Source: Niebla homalea
Lineage: Eukaryota > Ascomycota > Lecanoromycetes > Lecanorales > Ramalinaceae
NCBI GenBank assembly: GCA_019925105.1
Contig: JAHGAU010000042.1
Coordinates: forward strand, 204,145-268,144
Direction: 5' to 3'
DNA length: 64,000 nucleotides
A program made the translations under genes and the position numbers. This document shows, in pieces, positions 1 to 12,245 of the stretch (its first letter is position 1; each line of letters opens with the position of its first letter). The notes under the pieces are model-generated. The model saw nothing but the letters and a program-made list of their open reading frames with translations. It did no database searches and was not told the DNA's origin.

Positions 1-382
1 AAGTGAAACGATGGGAATCTGGGAGGGGGGAGGAGGATAGAGCCTGGACGAGTCTCGTAGCTAACCGAGAGAAGGTTGAGCTTGTGACTTTCAAAGACAT
101 GGCTAGAGATGGGGGGCATGTGTGTGGCAACGGACGTGAAAGAAAGTGGAAGAAAGCAGAATGGTCATGCTGGCGGCTGATGATGATAATGATGATATCC
201 ACGATCTCCACCCTAACTAAGCAAGCAGGTTCCCTCATGATACATTTCCCCACGATTTTGGAGACGACAGTGGACTCATAAATGGGGAAGCGGGCGTCTG
301 GGTGTTTCCTCATTTTCCTCCATTAAAACTACTATTACTATCAAATCATGTTTAGTATGAATGAGAGTATCCGCTAAATAAG

Positions 383-400
383 TATCTATCTATCTATCTA
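383..400. repeat. TATC microsatellite
   Basis: About four and a half consecutive TATC units in intergenic DNA. A second tract of the same unit lies at 18484-18510. Confidence 0.8.
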
Positions 401-773
401 CCCACTACCCTTCATCCATCCTTTAATCCCCTATCTCCATCATATGCCACTATGCTACTACTATGCTACTCAGAAAACCACCCTTGTTGTTAGCCATCGC
501 CCATGGGAGAACATTCCCCTCCTTCTTTCTCTACTCTCTCAAATGGGATGATGTTTTTAATTTATCTCATCTCGAGAACCTTGGCGAGAGTCCCACACTG
601 ACTCAACTCAGCTGCATCACTTCAAACCAACTCAACCCAGTTCAACTCAACTCACCTCAATTCAATCCAACTCCACTTGACTCAATTCAACTCAACTCAC
701 AGAAATAAAAAAAAAAAGGAAGCAAACCAAGAAAATGAATCGATCTCACGGATTCCTAGGGTGCCAAAAGTGA

Positions 774-796
774 CCAGACAGACAGACAGACAGACA
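774..796. repeat. CAGA microsatellite
   Basis: Five to six consecutive CAGA units in intergenic DNA. Confidence 0.8.
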
Positions 797-1620
797 CATT
801 TGGGTAGGTAAACGGGGCGTTCGTCGTGTCATGGCATGTATCGTGCCATACACCAACTCCCACGCTTCATTATCATTATTATTAATCTTGAATTCTCAAG
901 TATCTATACATACAAACTCACTTGTGGCAAACAACATTTACTTGCTCCCGTGATGGAAGTTCACACACAGTGGTTATCATTGTGTGTCGAGAAGATTACT
1001 GATACTACTACTAAGTTAGGGGAGGCGAGACGGCGTTCATGATGAGCAGAGGCTCGTCTGCAGCCTGCCCGCCCCCCCAGAGAAGAGAAGAAAAAATATA
1101 TTGTGCAAATGTGGGCGACACCCTAAACACAATAGTACATTGGAAACCGTTTTTTTCTTAAGAGAAAAGGATACTTGGTGGTATAGGTTATTGATTGGGG
1201 AGTAGTAGGAGAGATCTCAATGAACTACATTATTTTTTATTTACCGGCATTGGTGATGATATTGCTGCTTGCTGGAGGGTTGACACCCCGGCTACGAATG
1301 AGGGGAATAGTGCTTTTTGGACACCACTTACGAGCTTAGCTCCTTAACTTTCCATCACCAGCACTCCAAATAGGTGCTTTGTTGCAAAGCCAAGAGCCGA
1401 CGTGTGCAGGTGGATGGAGTACGAAGTGTGCCTGGCTCTTGGTAGTGCGTCCATGTAACCAATCCTCATACTGGCGTTAGCTTAGGTGTACAGTAGGCAT
1501 GGTGTTGCCAGCATGGTAGTCACAGCGACTTTGTAAAGCACAGCTATGGTCCAAGATCACAACCCGACAGTGCATAGGAAGGTCGACAAAGCGCAAACTT
1601 CCCCACTTCTTTCGTCCTTA

Positions 1621-3683
1621 CTAGCTCCCCCTCCGCCGCACCACCACCCTAGTCGTATCCCCCTTGACCGGTCCCATCACCCCCAGCGTCGGCGTCGACT
1701 CATCAAGCCTCGGCAGCGCTGCCTTCCTCGACACACCTTCTTCCAACCGGATCTCGTAATTCCCCAGCACCAGCGCCACAAACGCAAAGACCTCCCTCTT
1801 CGCGATGAACCGGCCGGAGCAGTAGGTGACCCCTCCTCCAAACGGTTTGAAAGCCGGGTGATGCCCCACATCCGCCGCCGCGTCCAGGAACCGCTCGGGG
1901 TGGAATGTTGCGACGTCGTGGTGGTGCGGACCGTCGCCGCCGCCGCCACCGAACACGGCGGCATCAAAGTGGGCTTGACGGTAGGGGATCAGCAGTTTGG
2001 CATCCCGTTGAAGGCAGCAGCCTGACCGGAGCCAGGTGGGGGAGAGAACCGTTCGCGCCGAGGAGGCCCCACTCGTCAGCCGTAAGGTCTCTTGCCATGC
2101 GGCTGTCAGGAGGGGGCTCTGTTCCAGGAGCCGAGGCATGTCGAGCTCGTCCCCCCCGCCCCCTCCTCCTGCCGCTGCTGCGTTGGAGAGACTCGGGAGC
2201 GTTTCCTGCCGGATGGCTTCGAGGAGGTTGGGCCGATGGAGGAGGTAGGTGAGTAGCCAGAAGGTGATCTTGAAGGCGTTGGCGTTGGTGCTGGAGTGCA
2301 ACGGGGGAAACATCATTGTTAATAAGGTAGGTCTGGTTGTACTCGTGGCATTATGGTTGAAGGGACCAAGGGGGGAAAGGGACGGGGGGAATGGACGGGG
2401 GAAAGGGACGGGGAAAAGGGACGGGGGGAAAGGGACGGGGGAAAAGGGACGGGGGGGAAAGGGACCGACGGAAATGAGTGTACGTACACCCAGTAGAACA
2501 GTTGATTTGAGATGGCGATATCCCGCGCCTGCATCCCGGCTTCCCGTTGGCGTGCTTCCAGCGCCTTCACATAGTAGCACGCGTCCGAGCGATCTTCCGA
2601 TGGGAGTTGAAAATACCGTGTGAACGTCGCGGTGTTGCGGTCCTTTCCGGCATACATCTTCCTGGCGAGGAAGTGCGGATATCGGTACGTCAGCATCCAG
2701 CTGTCCTGATCAAAGGCCAGGAAATCTCCAATGATCCGCCCGTCGTTCACCCGAAGCAGAGCCTCTCCAAAGAAGGCCACCGAGGCCGCGGGGATCAAGA
2801 CTTGGGCGCACCAATCGTACAGAGATAGCGAGATCTGTTCGGAAGATCCGCTGCCCGCTACTGCGTGATCTTGGACCATACGGCTCCAGGCGATCCTCTG
2901 TCGAATCTGCGCCACGAACGTGTCGGTCAGGTCGTCTAAATGCTGACCCGGTTGGAGTTGCGCGTGATGAAGGTCGTTGGCTTGGTGGATCAGACATTTC
3001 CCATGTGATTTGTCCCACATGGCGTGTCGACCGTCGAGGGACATGCCAAAAGCCAGGTGCAGGTCGTGGATGAATTCATCGAATGATAGGCTCGACGTGT
3101 TCTTGTACACGAGAGACATATCCTGGGGAGAGGTTATGATGTAAATCTTGGTGCCGGCAATGTTGATGCTGAATGGCTCGCGCGTGTTGCCGAAATAAGT
3201 CCTGAGATCGGGTCAGTCATAAAGGGTGTCGTTTTCATGAGCACCCAATAATGCTGTTGGTATTCATCCTTCAACGGATGTGGTCGTTGATATGGGACCA
3301 CCACTCACCTTCCGCGTGTCAGTAGAGCTTGCGAATCTTTAAAGAATGCTGGAGCGTGGCCTGTCAGACAGTAGCCTATGATCAGCATTGATAAAGGAGC
3401 TCAATTGCCGCGTGGATCAATACCCAGGACTATATGACAAATTGTTAGTAGAGAGACAACGAGGCTGACGGCGAATCATCTCCAACGTACATGGAATCCA
3501 ATATGGTAGCTGTTCGGGCTCGGAAGGGTTCCATCGGGGTGAAAGCTGGAATCTCCAGATCCACCATAGGAAGTACGCTCCCAAAGCCAGTTGTATGACC
3601 AGAAATGCCTTGGGTTGCGAGCTTGTGATGACTGCAATGCCCGAGTGCAGTAGCCCATCCCCGTTGGCGAAATGGGTCGACAT
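1621..3683 (-). CDS. cytochrome P450 monooxygenase (CYP7/8-like), 4 exons
   Basis: A heme-thiolate monooxygenase, probably ER-anchored. Four exons fit in one frame: 3491-3683, 3309-3375, 2488-3201 and 1621-2290, giving about 547 aa. The first in-frame ATG is at 3683. A membrane anchor lies at residues 26-44, followed by the proline-rich turn LPYWIP. The I-helix region has WVTNANAFKITFW in place of the usual AGxDTT, as in CYP7/CYP8-like fungal P450s. The ExxR motif is ETLR at 392-395, and the heme loop FGGGVTYCSGR carries the ligand Cys482. Glycine and histidine tracts interrupt the region before the heme loop. The third intron (2291-2487) contains a G-rich minisatellite. The donor GTACGT after Val is chosen because it keeps frame; a GTGTAC two bases upstream would not. 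Substrate is unknown. A second, unrelated P450 follows upstream on the same strand. Confidence 0.9.
2360..2466. repeat. G-rich minisatellite inside P450 intron 3
   Basis: About seven imperfect copies of a 13-17 base unit, GGGAAAGGGACGG with variable G and A runs. It fills roughly half of the 197-base intron. In the transcript it reads as a pyrimidine (CCCTTTCCC) tract. Confidence 0.85.
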
Positions 3684-5424
3684 TTTATGGTCGTACTCGA
3701 AGCCCACTAATGATTGGTCGCTCAATTATGTGAGTGCAAGACAACGGCGTTGGGGTGTGGATGGTCAACAGAACTTATGCACGTGATTCGTGGACGAGAT
3801 GGGTTAGGTTGAACTTGTTACATTATAACAGTATTCTAGGATTTATGATGAGGGTTTGAATCCCAGCTTCCAGAGACCTATCCGAAATCGCTATGGGATT
3901 CAGACATTAAAGAGCTGCTTTACACAATCCCGTGAGTTGGGCATCTACAGGCTGACTACAACAGTAGACGAAAACATGATTTGCTAGGTACCGCTACCAA
4001 CATGCAAAATGTGAGACATTGGGTGAATATCGATACAATGATAGGGCTGATAAAATTCCATTCCACATTCATAGCGCCTTGAGAGACCGTGATATTCCCA
4101 CTTCTCGTAAGTCGATTTTGACCTTCAAAGTAGGTGATGAATGCCAACATCGAGCTTCCATTCCTATTCTTATATCCCCCCTAGCCAAGTTGGTTGTGGT
4201 GGCACTTGCGAATCGAGACTGCCGGCTGCCAGACGCCAAACGGATTGCCCATTCAGTTCTACGGATGAAGGAACATTTCATCCTGCTTTTGTTTGTTGTG
4301 ATGTTGTGCTTAACTTGAGCAGGTGTGCTCAGTCGAAATTGAGACGGTGGAGGATTGCTGCTTGGATCGACGGAAATCTGGCGTTGAGAGCATTGATGCG
4401 TGTGTCTTTTCTCAGACAGCTGTTCTTGGTCCGTCCACAGTCGTTCTGACCTGCACTGTGATCTCCCCACTAGAGGACCTGCGAGTTGTGAGGACAATCC
4501 TTCAGGAACAGAAGTTGTTTCATTGTACGCTTACCGTGCTCTCTGAAGGCGTGTAGATGCTGTCATCCACTCGAACCACAATCCAGATCAGACATCCGAC
4601 AACCAGCGCCCCCACGGAAAGACCAAGGGCATAGTGTTCCATGATCAGAGAAGGGGTTGTTGGAAAGTATTGGACGTGATGCCGTACTTCAGGGGAAGCA
4701 AGATTATCTACCCAGTTGTCTATGAGGATGATGCGAGGATCGGATTGTCCTTATCTTGGACTTCACCTCGAATACCTGACGGTGCTGAACTGCTCCGTCA
4801 TAATAAGCCCAGCGAAGCCCACAGCCCCAGGGCAGTCTGCATGGCGTCTGCATGGATTGCCTCGTTTCAGGCGCCTGCATTGCATGATTCCGACGGCTGA
4901 ACTGAATGTCAAGAGCGTTATGCCAATCGGTGTAGCCATGCATCGAATGCCCACTCACAGCCACTGAAGGATAATTCGAATCGGTCCAATCGGAGCACCG
5001 GACTGAAGCTGGCATCATGCGTGTGACAAATTATGTGTTACCGACCACAGCTGTGCCTCTGAGGAAGTAAGTTGTCTTCCAATTTTGTGCATCAGACTGA
5101 GTTTCTTGATGCCTTGAACATGTGACAACGGCAACGTTTTCCATGAACTAGATGACTGAGCTAAAAGAGCTGCCCCAAGCGACTCCACTTGTGCCTATAC
5201 CCCATTGGCCAACTTTGCCAGCGTCATGCATAAGATTATGCGCCTCGCCCTGAATAGTGCCATTCAGAGCGACCGGCAGCTGCATAGCCTGCATGAGCTC
5301 GGTTGCGCTAATGGTAGGTGCTGCATGCCTAACCAAACAGTGTTTAAATTCTATCAACTAGCTGTGATGATCGGTAAGAAGTTCGCGCCAAATGCCAGGA
5401 TGAAACACGGCCTAGAACAATCAC
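3684..5424. other. intergenic between two P450 genes
   Basis: No confident gene. The only suggestive item is a minus-strand reading at 4535-4642: an ATG followed by a hydrophobic segment (GLSVGALVVGCLIWIVV) and then a GTAAGC donor. The best acceptor leads to a stop after two codons. It could be the anchor of a lost membrane protein or chance. Confidence 0.45.
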
Positions 5425-7358
5425 TCATGACTCCTTGGCACTTGGCAAACCCATTGGGCGGGGGCTCCAATGCATGGAAACAGAGTTCGGATCCTTCATG
5501 TGCAGCGTCAGCGCAAATCGGCAATCTGCAAGCCTGCTCAGAACCTGAGCCTGCGCCTCCTCCTTGCTCTCGCCCGCCGATTGTGCGGGCTGCACATTAT
5601 GTTGCCGCAACAGGGTGCTCAGGACACCAACGAATTCAACTTGGGAATATCGCTTGCCCGGGCACACCCTTGGCCCATCAGACCAGGGGAAAAACGTTCC
5701 GTCCTTTGGTATTCGCAGGATTTCTTGCTCCAGAGTGCCCTTGATGTCCATGGGCTCCTGCGAACTGGGTCGCTCGTCGGTGTTGGTGTTGGTGGCAGGA
5801 GACTCAATCCATCGGGATGGGCGCCAAACAAGCGAGTCTTCGCCCCAATACTTTGGATGCGTATGAACGGCGGTGATGTTGAGTATTACCATACTCTTTT
5901 CCGGAATCGTCTGCATTTGGCCATCCACGCACACCTTTTGCTCATTTCGAGTGTACTTGGGCACAGCAATGACCGAAGGAAAGAGCCTAAGGGTTTCCAG
6001 CTGTCGTCTCATGTCAGAGAGCACCATAGACAATGACCACGATATTCAGGTGTGGACTTACCATTACCGCAAGACAACGTTTCAAGCGAGGGAATATCTC
6101 ATACCCCAGGTCAACGGCTGGATCGCTGTCCCAATATACCTGATCAATCTCCTCCTGCACCCATGCCTGAATCTCAGGATGAGCCGCTAGAAGGTAGATA
6201 GCATGTGTCAAGGCGTTTCCCGTAGTTTCATGGCCAGCAAGACTGAATATGTAAAGGTTGCCGAGAATGTCAGAGGTGGAAAGACCAGAGAATTGAGATG
6301 CCGTAGACTGCTGCTGGTGGGTCTGCGCACTCCTTGCTTCGTTGGACGCCCTCACGAGTGAACCCAGAAGTTTTCCAGGGTCGGGATTCCCTTGACAGGA
6401 GTGTTGTTGTTCCTTTTCTAAAATTTCTAGCATGTATTGTTTCAGCTCTGTCATGGCTCGGCCTGCTGTGGCCCAATTCTCAGGCACGAATGGCATGCCC
6501 AGAAGACGCTTGGGCATAGTGACAGCAACCAGCATATTCTCCCGAATCATGTTTGAGGCTTTCGACCATGTCATAGTATACTTAGTGTTTGCCGGAGCAC
6601 GACTCACATCGTCAAAGGAGTATTCGGTCCCAAAACCTGTGTTTGCTAGGACGTGAAAGGCCAACGTCATGGCGTTCTCATGCGTACTGTGAGTCCCGCG
6701 AGGGCCCTGGCGAGACCAGAAAGATACTGCATCTCTTGCTTGCCTCATGGATTCCTTCCAGACAAAGGTGCTTCTTCGCTCATTGAAGGCCGGTGCAGTA
6801 CTTCTCCGGTGCAGTCCCCATGCATGGCCTTCAACCTGAGAGATCTGATCAGTACAGCCCTTTCACAGTCTTCCTGCTGGGTCTTACTGTCATCACGTTG
6901 CTGCCGAATAACCCCAAGATACCTTTGTTGGTCAGCAATCTCTTGATCCAGGAAGAATTGGGCTATTCCAGCTTACCAAAAAGATGAATTGGCTTCACAA
7001 AATCTTCTTTCCTTGAAAAGATTTCCTGGCAAGCTCCCGCATTGCCAATGTAAACCGTCTTATCAAAGGGTGTTACGTGCATCCAAGTATCCCCGAGCTC
7101 AGCATGCATTCTGTATTTGTCGAAGAACAGCCAACCTCGGCTGTTGTATCGAACCCAGGAACCCAGACCCCATGGCAAGCGCTTGATCCAGGGCAAAAAG
7201 AACGGCTGGGTCAATACCCACCATGGATTCACAGATCCGACTGGGCTGAACACCATTGGCATTCTCGACCTACGTGCAAGTCGAAGGTTGAGCACACAAT
7301 AAACGATCGGTACCAGGAGCCCGCCCATCACGAGTGTAAGAAGCATCTTGGCAGCCAT
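5425..7358 (-). CDS. cytochrome P450 monooxygenase, 4 exons with a 35-nt microexon
   Basis: Exons 6977-7358, 6888-6922, 6062-6835 and 5425-6000 join in frame to about 588 aa. The N-terminus is a membrane anchor (LLTLVMGGLLVPIVYCVL). The microexon supplies ILGLFGSNVMT, which fits the conserved P450 helix B/C region before HAWGLHRRSTAPAFNERR. The oxygen-binding I-helix is AGHETTGN at 339-346, the ExxR is ETLR at 399-402, the PERF-like region reads WRPSRW, and the heme loop FFPWSDGPRVCPGKR has ligand Cys510. All key residues are present, so it looks active. The class resembles fungal P450s of the CYP4/CYP3-like clans; the exact family and substrate are not assignable by eye. It is not similar in detail to the P450 downstream, so the two are not a recent duplication. 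Confidence 0.92.
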
Positions 7359-8138
7359 TCAAGAGGTGTGCCGTGATATGAATTGTGAGATAGAATCGAG
7401 TCGAAGATCTTGAAGATTGTAGAAAATTCAATTGGCTTTCCTTTGGGGACTTCCTCAGCAACGTCCTTATACGTGTAGAGTCTTACGTGTAGAGTTCACA
7501 ATAGGCGCAGCACTCATAGGGTTACTTGCCACCAGGCAGCAGGTCAGAGTCGGGGCATTTGCGTATCTTCTGACTTGGACCTGTCGGACTCAGCCTGCAG
7601 GAAATTGGCCATAGTGGGCGAAGATGCATCCCAATTTCAGAAGCGGTGTCTCGGCAAGTCGAAAAGACCAGCATTGCCTCACGAACGCTACACATGAAAC
7701 GGTCCAGGAAATGTCAGTTGTAGATAATAAGAATGTTGCAAGCCAACCAGAGTCCGCGGATTGGATTCCATGGATGTCCTCCATGTCAGAACTACAGATC
7801 GACCGATCCTGTATGCTCTTCCTGGCAAGTAGACTTTCATGTCACTTGCATAAGCTTTGCTAGTGCGGTATTCCTCTGCATGCATTCGCTAGCTGCACCG
7901 AGTCCTGAGGCTGTGCCACCGACCAGAACAGGAGAAAGGTAGTCATACGCTTACCATGCACGGCCAACGAGAGAGGCTGGGTCTGCTACGCCGTATTAAT
8001 TGCACTGTACATGCAATGGGATGTAAGAACAATTGATCTTGCAGCATTTTCCAGCTGGACGGAATCCGTTCTCCTCTTCTTTTCAAATTTGACAACCCTT
8101 CTCCACAATTGATCATCTCGCCCGCATACTGGTTCGAC
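7359..8138. other. intergenic, divergent promoter region
   Basis: Lies between the 5' end of the minus-strand P450 and the 5' end of the plus-strand rhodopsin-domain gene, so it should hold both promoters. No gene or clear motif is seen. Confidence 0.5.
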
Positions 8139-9758
8139 ATGCTGAATCTGAACACTAACCCTGGTGGGACGCCTGTGGATCTCAGCAAAATTCCTTTGGC
8201 AAGTCCACCGCCAGGAGCCACTCCAAATTTTACCGATCCCGAGTCACGATCATGGCAAATCTACCTAACAGCAGCTTTGTGTCTGTCAATAGCCGTCACA
8301 TTCATGTCATTGCGCATCTACTCAAAAGCCTTTGTGACCAAGAAGTTCACCATGGATGACTGTAAGCCCAGCTAAAATCAAAGATTGAATCAAGAAGATC
8401 ACACTGACCAACAAACCTAGACACTATGATATTGGCATTCGTGAGTGGAGAGACATCCTTTTCGAGCGGCGCAGTGTAAATAAAACCTTGACGCTGACGC
8501 GTTTACAGGCCTGCTTCTGTGCTTATTCTGGCCTAGCCATCGCAGGTGAGCTTTGCTTGTCATCTTAGGTGAGGTCGCTTGGAATACTGATCTCCGGACA
8601 GTCTGTAAAACAGGATACGGACACCATGCTTGGGACCTTACTTTACTGTCTATCACCAGCCGAGTGTCACTTGTGAGTATACCTGCCGCAAAATTGGCCT
8701 GACTTACTGAAACAACGCAGCTTCTCCTGGTCAGCAATTGCTTCTACGGCTTTGCAATATCCATCATAAAGCTTGCGTTATTCCTCCTCATCTACCATAT
8801 CTTCAGGGCTTTCAAATGGCTCCGAAATCTTGTCCGTTTTGGGGCTTTATTCTCCCTGCTCTTTTACTTCTCGGGCTCGATCTTCCAGATCGTAGTCTGC
8901 TCCCCATCGCACGGCCTCAACTACGCGGAGGTTGCAAGAGTAAGTCTGATGACCAATTTCTTAAGTTTCTTCTGCCAAAACATTGCTTGACGTCTCGCTT
9001 TCTAAGCCCAACCGTGCTACCACTTAGTTTTGAGCTTCCTCGAGGCTTGTGCAAGGCTAATGGCTGATATCATGGTGATCAGACTCCTCGCTGTCAGGAG
9101 TCTATAACATACGGCTTGGTTCAAGGAGTGGTGAATATATTGAGCGACTTCTACCTTCTCATCATACCCATTCCTGCCGTCTGGTCACTGCAGATGCCCA
9201 AGCGCAGAAAAATTGGCATCATCGCCATTTTCATGACGGGTTTACTGTAAGCGGAGCTCGTCAGATGTCTGTATGTCATCGCTGAGCAATGAACAGCGCT
9301 TGTATCACGAGTTGCGTATCCATGTGGACCCGAGTCCAGTTGCGACACAGCAGTGATATCACATGGGATGCTGTCAACCCTTTGCTCGTGGCGTAGGTTA
9401 CACCAGTTGGAGTCCCTATAGATGAGGGCGAAGTCGCTGACGCTGATGATCTTCCAGGATGATTGAAATGGCTATAGGTATTGTGGTGGGGTGCGCACCC
9501 GCCGTTGCCGCCATTTACCATCAAAAGCATTCAGCCCTTGCCCAATTCTTTGCAGTGATATGGAGCAAGTTGAGTTTGAGCCGCCTCTCCAACGCGTTCT
9601 CTTCCAAGGACAAGAAAGTTTCCAGCCAGGATTCTCACGGCAACATACCCCAATGGAAGAGTGAGAGCTACGTTGAATTGACAGCAGGAGCTAGAAGTAA
9701 AAAGACCCGAGAGGAGCCGAAGCGCCCTATCGAGGACATAACGTTGTCCCGCTGGTGA
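8139..9758 (+). CDS. rhodopsin-domain (PTH11-like) integral membrane protein, 8 exons
   Basis: Exons 8139-8361, 8421-8440, 8509-8545, 8602-8672, 8721-8939, 9083-9246, 9297-9392 and 9458-9758 keep frame throughout and give about 376 aa. The N-terminal PPPGATPNFTDPES, the RIYSKAF..KKFTMDDY loop and the later ILSDFYLLIIPIPAVWSLQMPKRRK segment are typical of the fungal rhodopsin-domain family, which has seven membrane spans. These proteins are plasma-membrane GPCR-like receptors of largely unknown ligand; PTH11 itself senses surfaces in plant pathogens. No CFEM domain precedes the spans. The C-terminal tail is Ser/Lys rich and cytosolic by topology. Several exons are tiny (20 and 37 bases), which is common for the family. 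The in-frame TTG at 8110 is not needed as a start. Confidence 0.88.
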
Positions 9759-10465
9759 AATAGGAGACACCTACCGACATATGTCTAGTATCCTGTATGC
9801 ATTGGGTGGCTCGCATAAAGAAGGACAAAATCTATCTGCAGGAAATACACAGGCATACTGAGATGTATGGTAGAGTGCTCTAATATACACGTGTCATGAG
9901 CGTATCCTGGCATCCACGATTTCAGGTTGTAGGAATCCGTTACATGAAGGCATTAGAAGCAGGCACACTCAACCTAAGAGCTCGCACGTTCGATCCTGCC
10001 TTTGCAATAGAGTATCTTGAGTGCTGGTGATGCACCTTACGTAGCATGTTCAAAACCGATGTCGTTTCCTTGGCGTTTCGATTCTGCGCCCACCCCAAAG
10101 TTCTCTGTGAGCATTCCCCATATTTCATATGCAAAATATCCAATGAAAATCAATGTGAAACTTAAGTCTTGAGAGGACCTCTAAGTAATGAAGGGCAAAG
10201 CATAAGCGAAATGCCAAGGCAATGACAATCATTTTGAATATATCAACTAGCCCCTTTGGGAATGGCATCTCCTCCTCTCTGGTATTCGTAGCCAGCGTAT
10301 TACCTACCTTACTCATGAACAATCTGCTTTGGTAGTCTTATCGACACAAAAATAAGTGTGATATTCTACCGGGCAGTGACTCGTCCAGTGAGTATAAAGA
10401 CTTAGATTCTTTATAAAACATAAGCGCTGGATTCGGTATGACATGGCAAGAGATGTCACGACCCA
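9759..10465. other. intergenic
   Basis: Between convergent gene ends (rhodopsin-domain gene and dehydrogenase). No ORF, RNA gene or repeat is recognised. Confidence 0.5.
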
Positions 10466-11626
10466 TCAATACCCCCGTTTCCGATCCACAACATTGATAA
10501 GCCTTTCTCCCTGCTCCTCCCTCTTCAGATTGACCTCAAAAACCTGGAGCGCGCGATCCATATAACTCTCCCCCAACCCACTCACATGCGGCGTGATGAT
10601 GCAGTTGGGCGCTGCCCACAACTCATCCCCTTCCGGCAACGGCTCCGGATCCGTGACATCGAGCGCCGCGCCCCTGATCCCGCCACCACCATCGCCCCCC
10701 CTGATTGGGTCCGCATTATCGTATCTGCGGAGTGACGCCAGCAGGGCACGTTGATCGACAATCTGACCGCGCGAGATATTCGTGACGAACGCATTCTTTC
10801 CCCCACCGAGGATCGCCAACTCCTCCTCCCCAATGAGGTGCACGGTTCGCTCTGTGAGCGGGACGGCGATAATCAACCAATCGATCCCTTGCCGCAGAAA
10901 CGTGTGCAGCTGCCCCTTCTCCAGCCCGCTGAACCACGCGGCGGGGATGCTGCCGTCGGGATCGCCTGTGCCGGGGACGATGAACCCAGCATCGCGCTTC
11001 GATTCGGGGTCCGGCCGCGGGGACGCCGTGTACGCCAGCACGCGCATGCCCATCGCGCGCGCGACGCGGGCGACCTGGCGGCCAATGCTGCCGTAACCCA
11101 GCACGCCGAGCGTCTGCCCCACTTTATCGCGCAGGTTTTCGAGTTTGGCGTTGGAATTCTCGCCGCCGCCGCGGCCGCCGCGGCCCCAGTGGTGGTGCCG
11201 CTGCCAGTTGTGCAGCATGTTGTAGTGGTGGCTCGACGCCAGGGCGGTCATGAGGCACCACTCTGCGATCTGGGGGCCGTGGATGCCGCTCGAGGTGGTC
11301 AGGGTGATGTCGGTGTCAGTGTAGATGGGGGTGTGTTGGATGTGGTTGGATCCGGCCGAGGCGAGGTGGATGAGCTGGAGGAGCGGCGCGTCGCTCGGGG
11401 AAGGTGGGAGGGCGGAGAGGGTGACGAGGTGGGTGATGGTGGAGTAGAGGGAGGGGTCGATGGGGTCGCCATGGCCTTGCCAGGAGGTGGGGTTGAAAAG
11501 GAGGGATCGGAATGTGAATTCAATGGTAGGGTGGTCGTGTTTCATCCGGGCGATGGCCTCGGTGGGTTCGAGTATGGGGAGGATGATTAGGACGTGGGCG
11601 GGAGGGGAGGTGTCGCCGCCACCCAT
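10466..11626 (-). CDS. D-isomer-specific 2-hydroxyacid dehydrogenase
   Basis: Single-exon gene of about 386 aa from the ATG at 11626; the frame is open upstream but only from a TTG. It should reduce a 2-keto acid to a D-2-hydroxyacid (or the reverse) with NAD(P)H in the cytosol. The Rossmann motif GYGSIG lies at 177-182. The catalytic triad is visible: Arg286 in NISRGQIVDQRAL, Glu328 in DVTDPEPLPEG and His347 in ITPHVSG. Two low-complexity insertions (GRGGRGGG and GGDGGGG) lie in the coding sequence. The glyoxylate/hydroxypyruvate reductase-like subgroup is likely, but the substrate cannot be read from sequence. GC content is higher than in the neighbours. Confidence 0.92.
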   Translation of the reverse strand: MGGGDTSPPAHVLIILPILEPTEAIARMKHDHPTIEFTFRSLLFNPTSWQGHGDPIDPSLYSTITHLVTLSALPPSPSDAPLLQLIHLASAGSNHIQHTPIYTDTDITLTTSSGIHGPQIAEWCLMTALASSHHYNMLHNWQRHHHWGRGGRGGGENSNAKLENLRDKVGQTLGVLGYGSIGRQVARVARAMGMRVLAYTASPRPDPESKRDAGFIVPGTGDPDGSIPAAWFSGLEKGQLHTFLRQGIDWLIIAVPLTERTVHLIGEEELAILGGGKNAFVTNISRGQIVDQRALLASLRRYDNADPIRGGDGGGGIRGAALDVTDPEPLPEGDELWAAPNCIITPHVSGLGESYMDRALQVFEVNLKREEQGERLINVVDRKRGY

Positions 11627-12245
11627 TGTGGTGCTTTGGGGGAGCAGGCTGGAAGCCAGACTTGTGAGACGCTTGAAGGATATGTTGATCGATTGTGTGG
11701 TGAGAGGTGACAATTTCGAGATGTCAAAGGAAGAAGAGGGAACAGAGGGCGAGGGGGGGGAGGGGGTTAATCTTGTTCGTTTGTGCTTCTTTTCGGATCG
11801 CGAATCGAATTTGAGGCAAGCATGAGTTCAACAGCTCACGAGACTCGTCGTGAAAAGTGCTCTTTGCAATTAACGCCACCATTGGTCTTGGACGGTCAGT
11901 ACTTTGGGTACGTTTTGTGGGTCGTGAAAAAGCCCCACTTCTGGCTACTTGCAGTAGAGGTAGCTTAATACGTCATTATGCCCGAGAAGTAATCATAGTG
12001 CATCGGCATATCCAAACGAGGAAGCTCCATCTGTTGGTCGGGAGCAATGTTGTGGAGGAATAACCATCCAAAAACGGAGTCACGGAGCTTGCGAGCATTG
12101 CAGTAATAGGATATCATTGCTTGAAAAGTAATACATATCCGTGAAGATTATGAGCGCAATCATGTGCCCCAGAACCTGCTATGCCTGACTTGCTGAAACG
12201 CCATACCAGTCATATCTCTGCCTATACAATCCAGAGCTTCTCCAA
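11627..12245. other. intergenic
   Basis: Promoter side of the dehydrogenase and 3' side of the CDF transporter. A G-rich stretch lies at about 11745-11766. No gene is seen. Confidence 0.5.

Larger units (their letters stand above)
1..1620. other. intergenic, microsatellite-rich
   Basis: No coding region is convincing: the short ORFs have low-complexity translations and no recognisable domain. The stretch holds several simple repeats: a TATC tract at 383-400, a degenerate CAACT-type pentamer tract at about 599-700 and a CAGA tract at 774-796. It lies downstream (3') of the first P450 gene. Confidence 0.6.

Noticed and set aside
1546..2252. Plus-strand ORFs rich in Arg/Pro opposite the first P450
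   Set aside because: They are antisense to an exon with full P450 motifs and arise from its high GC content.
3845..3885. tRNA-like GGTTTGAATCCC segment
   Set aside because: No matching acceptor, D or anticodon stems could be found around it.
9970..10010. tRNA-like GTTCGATCCTGCC segment
   Set aside because: The putative T stem does not pair and no acceptor stem is present.
10751..11590. 279-aa plus-strand ORF
   Set aside because: Antisense shadow of the dehydrogenase; the minus strand has the NAD motif and the catalytic Arg/Glu/His.
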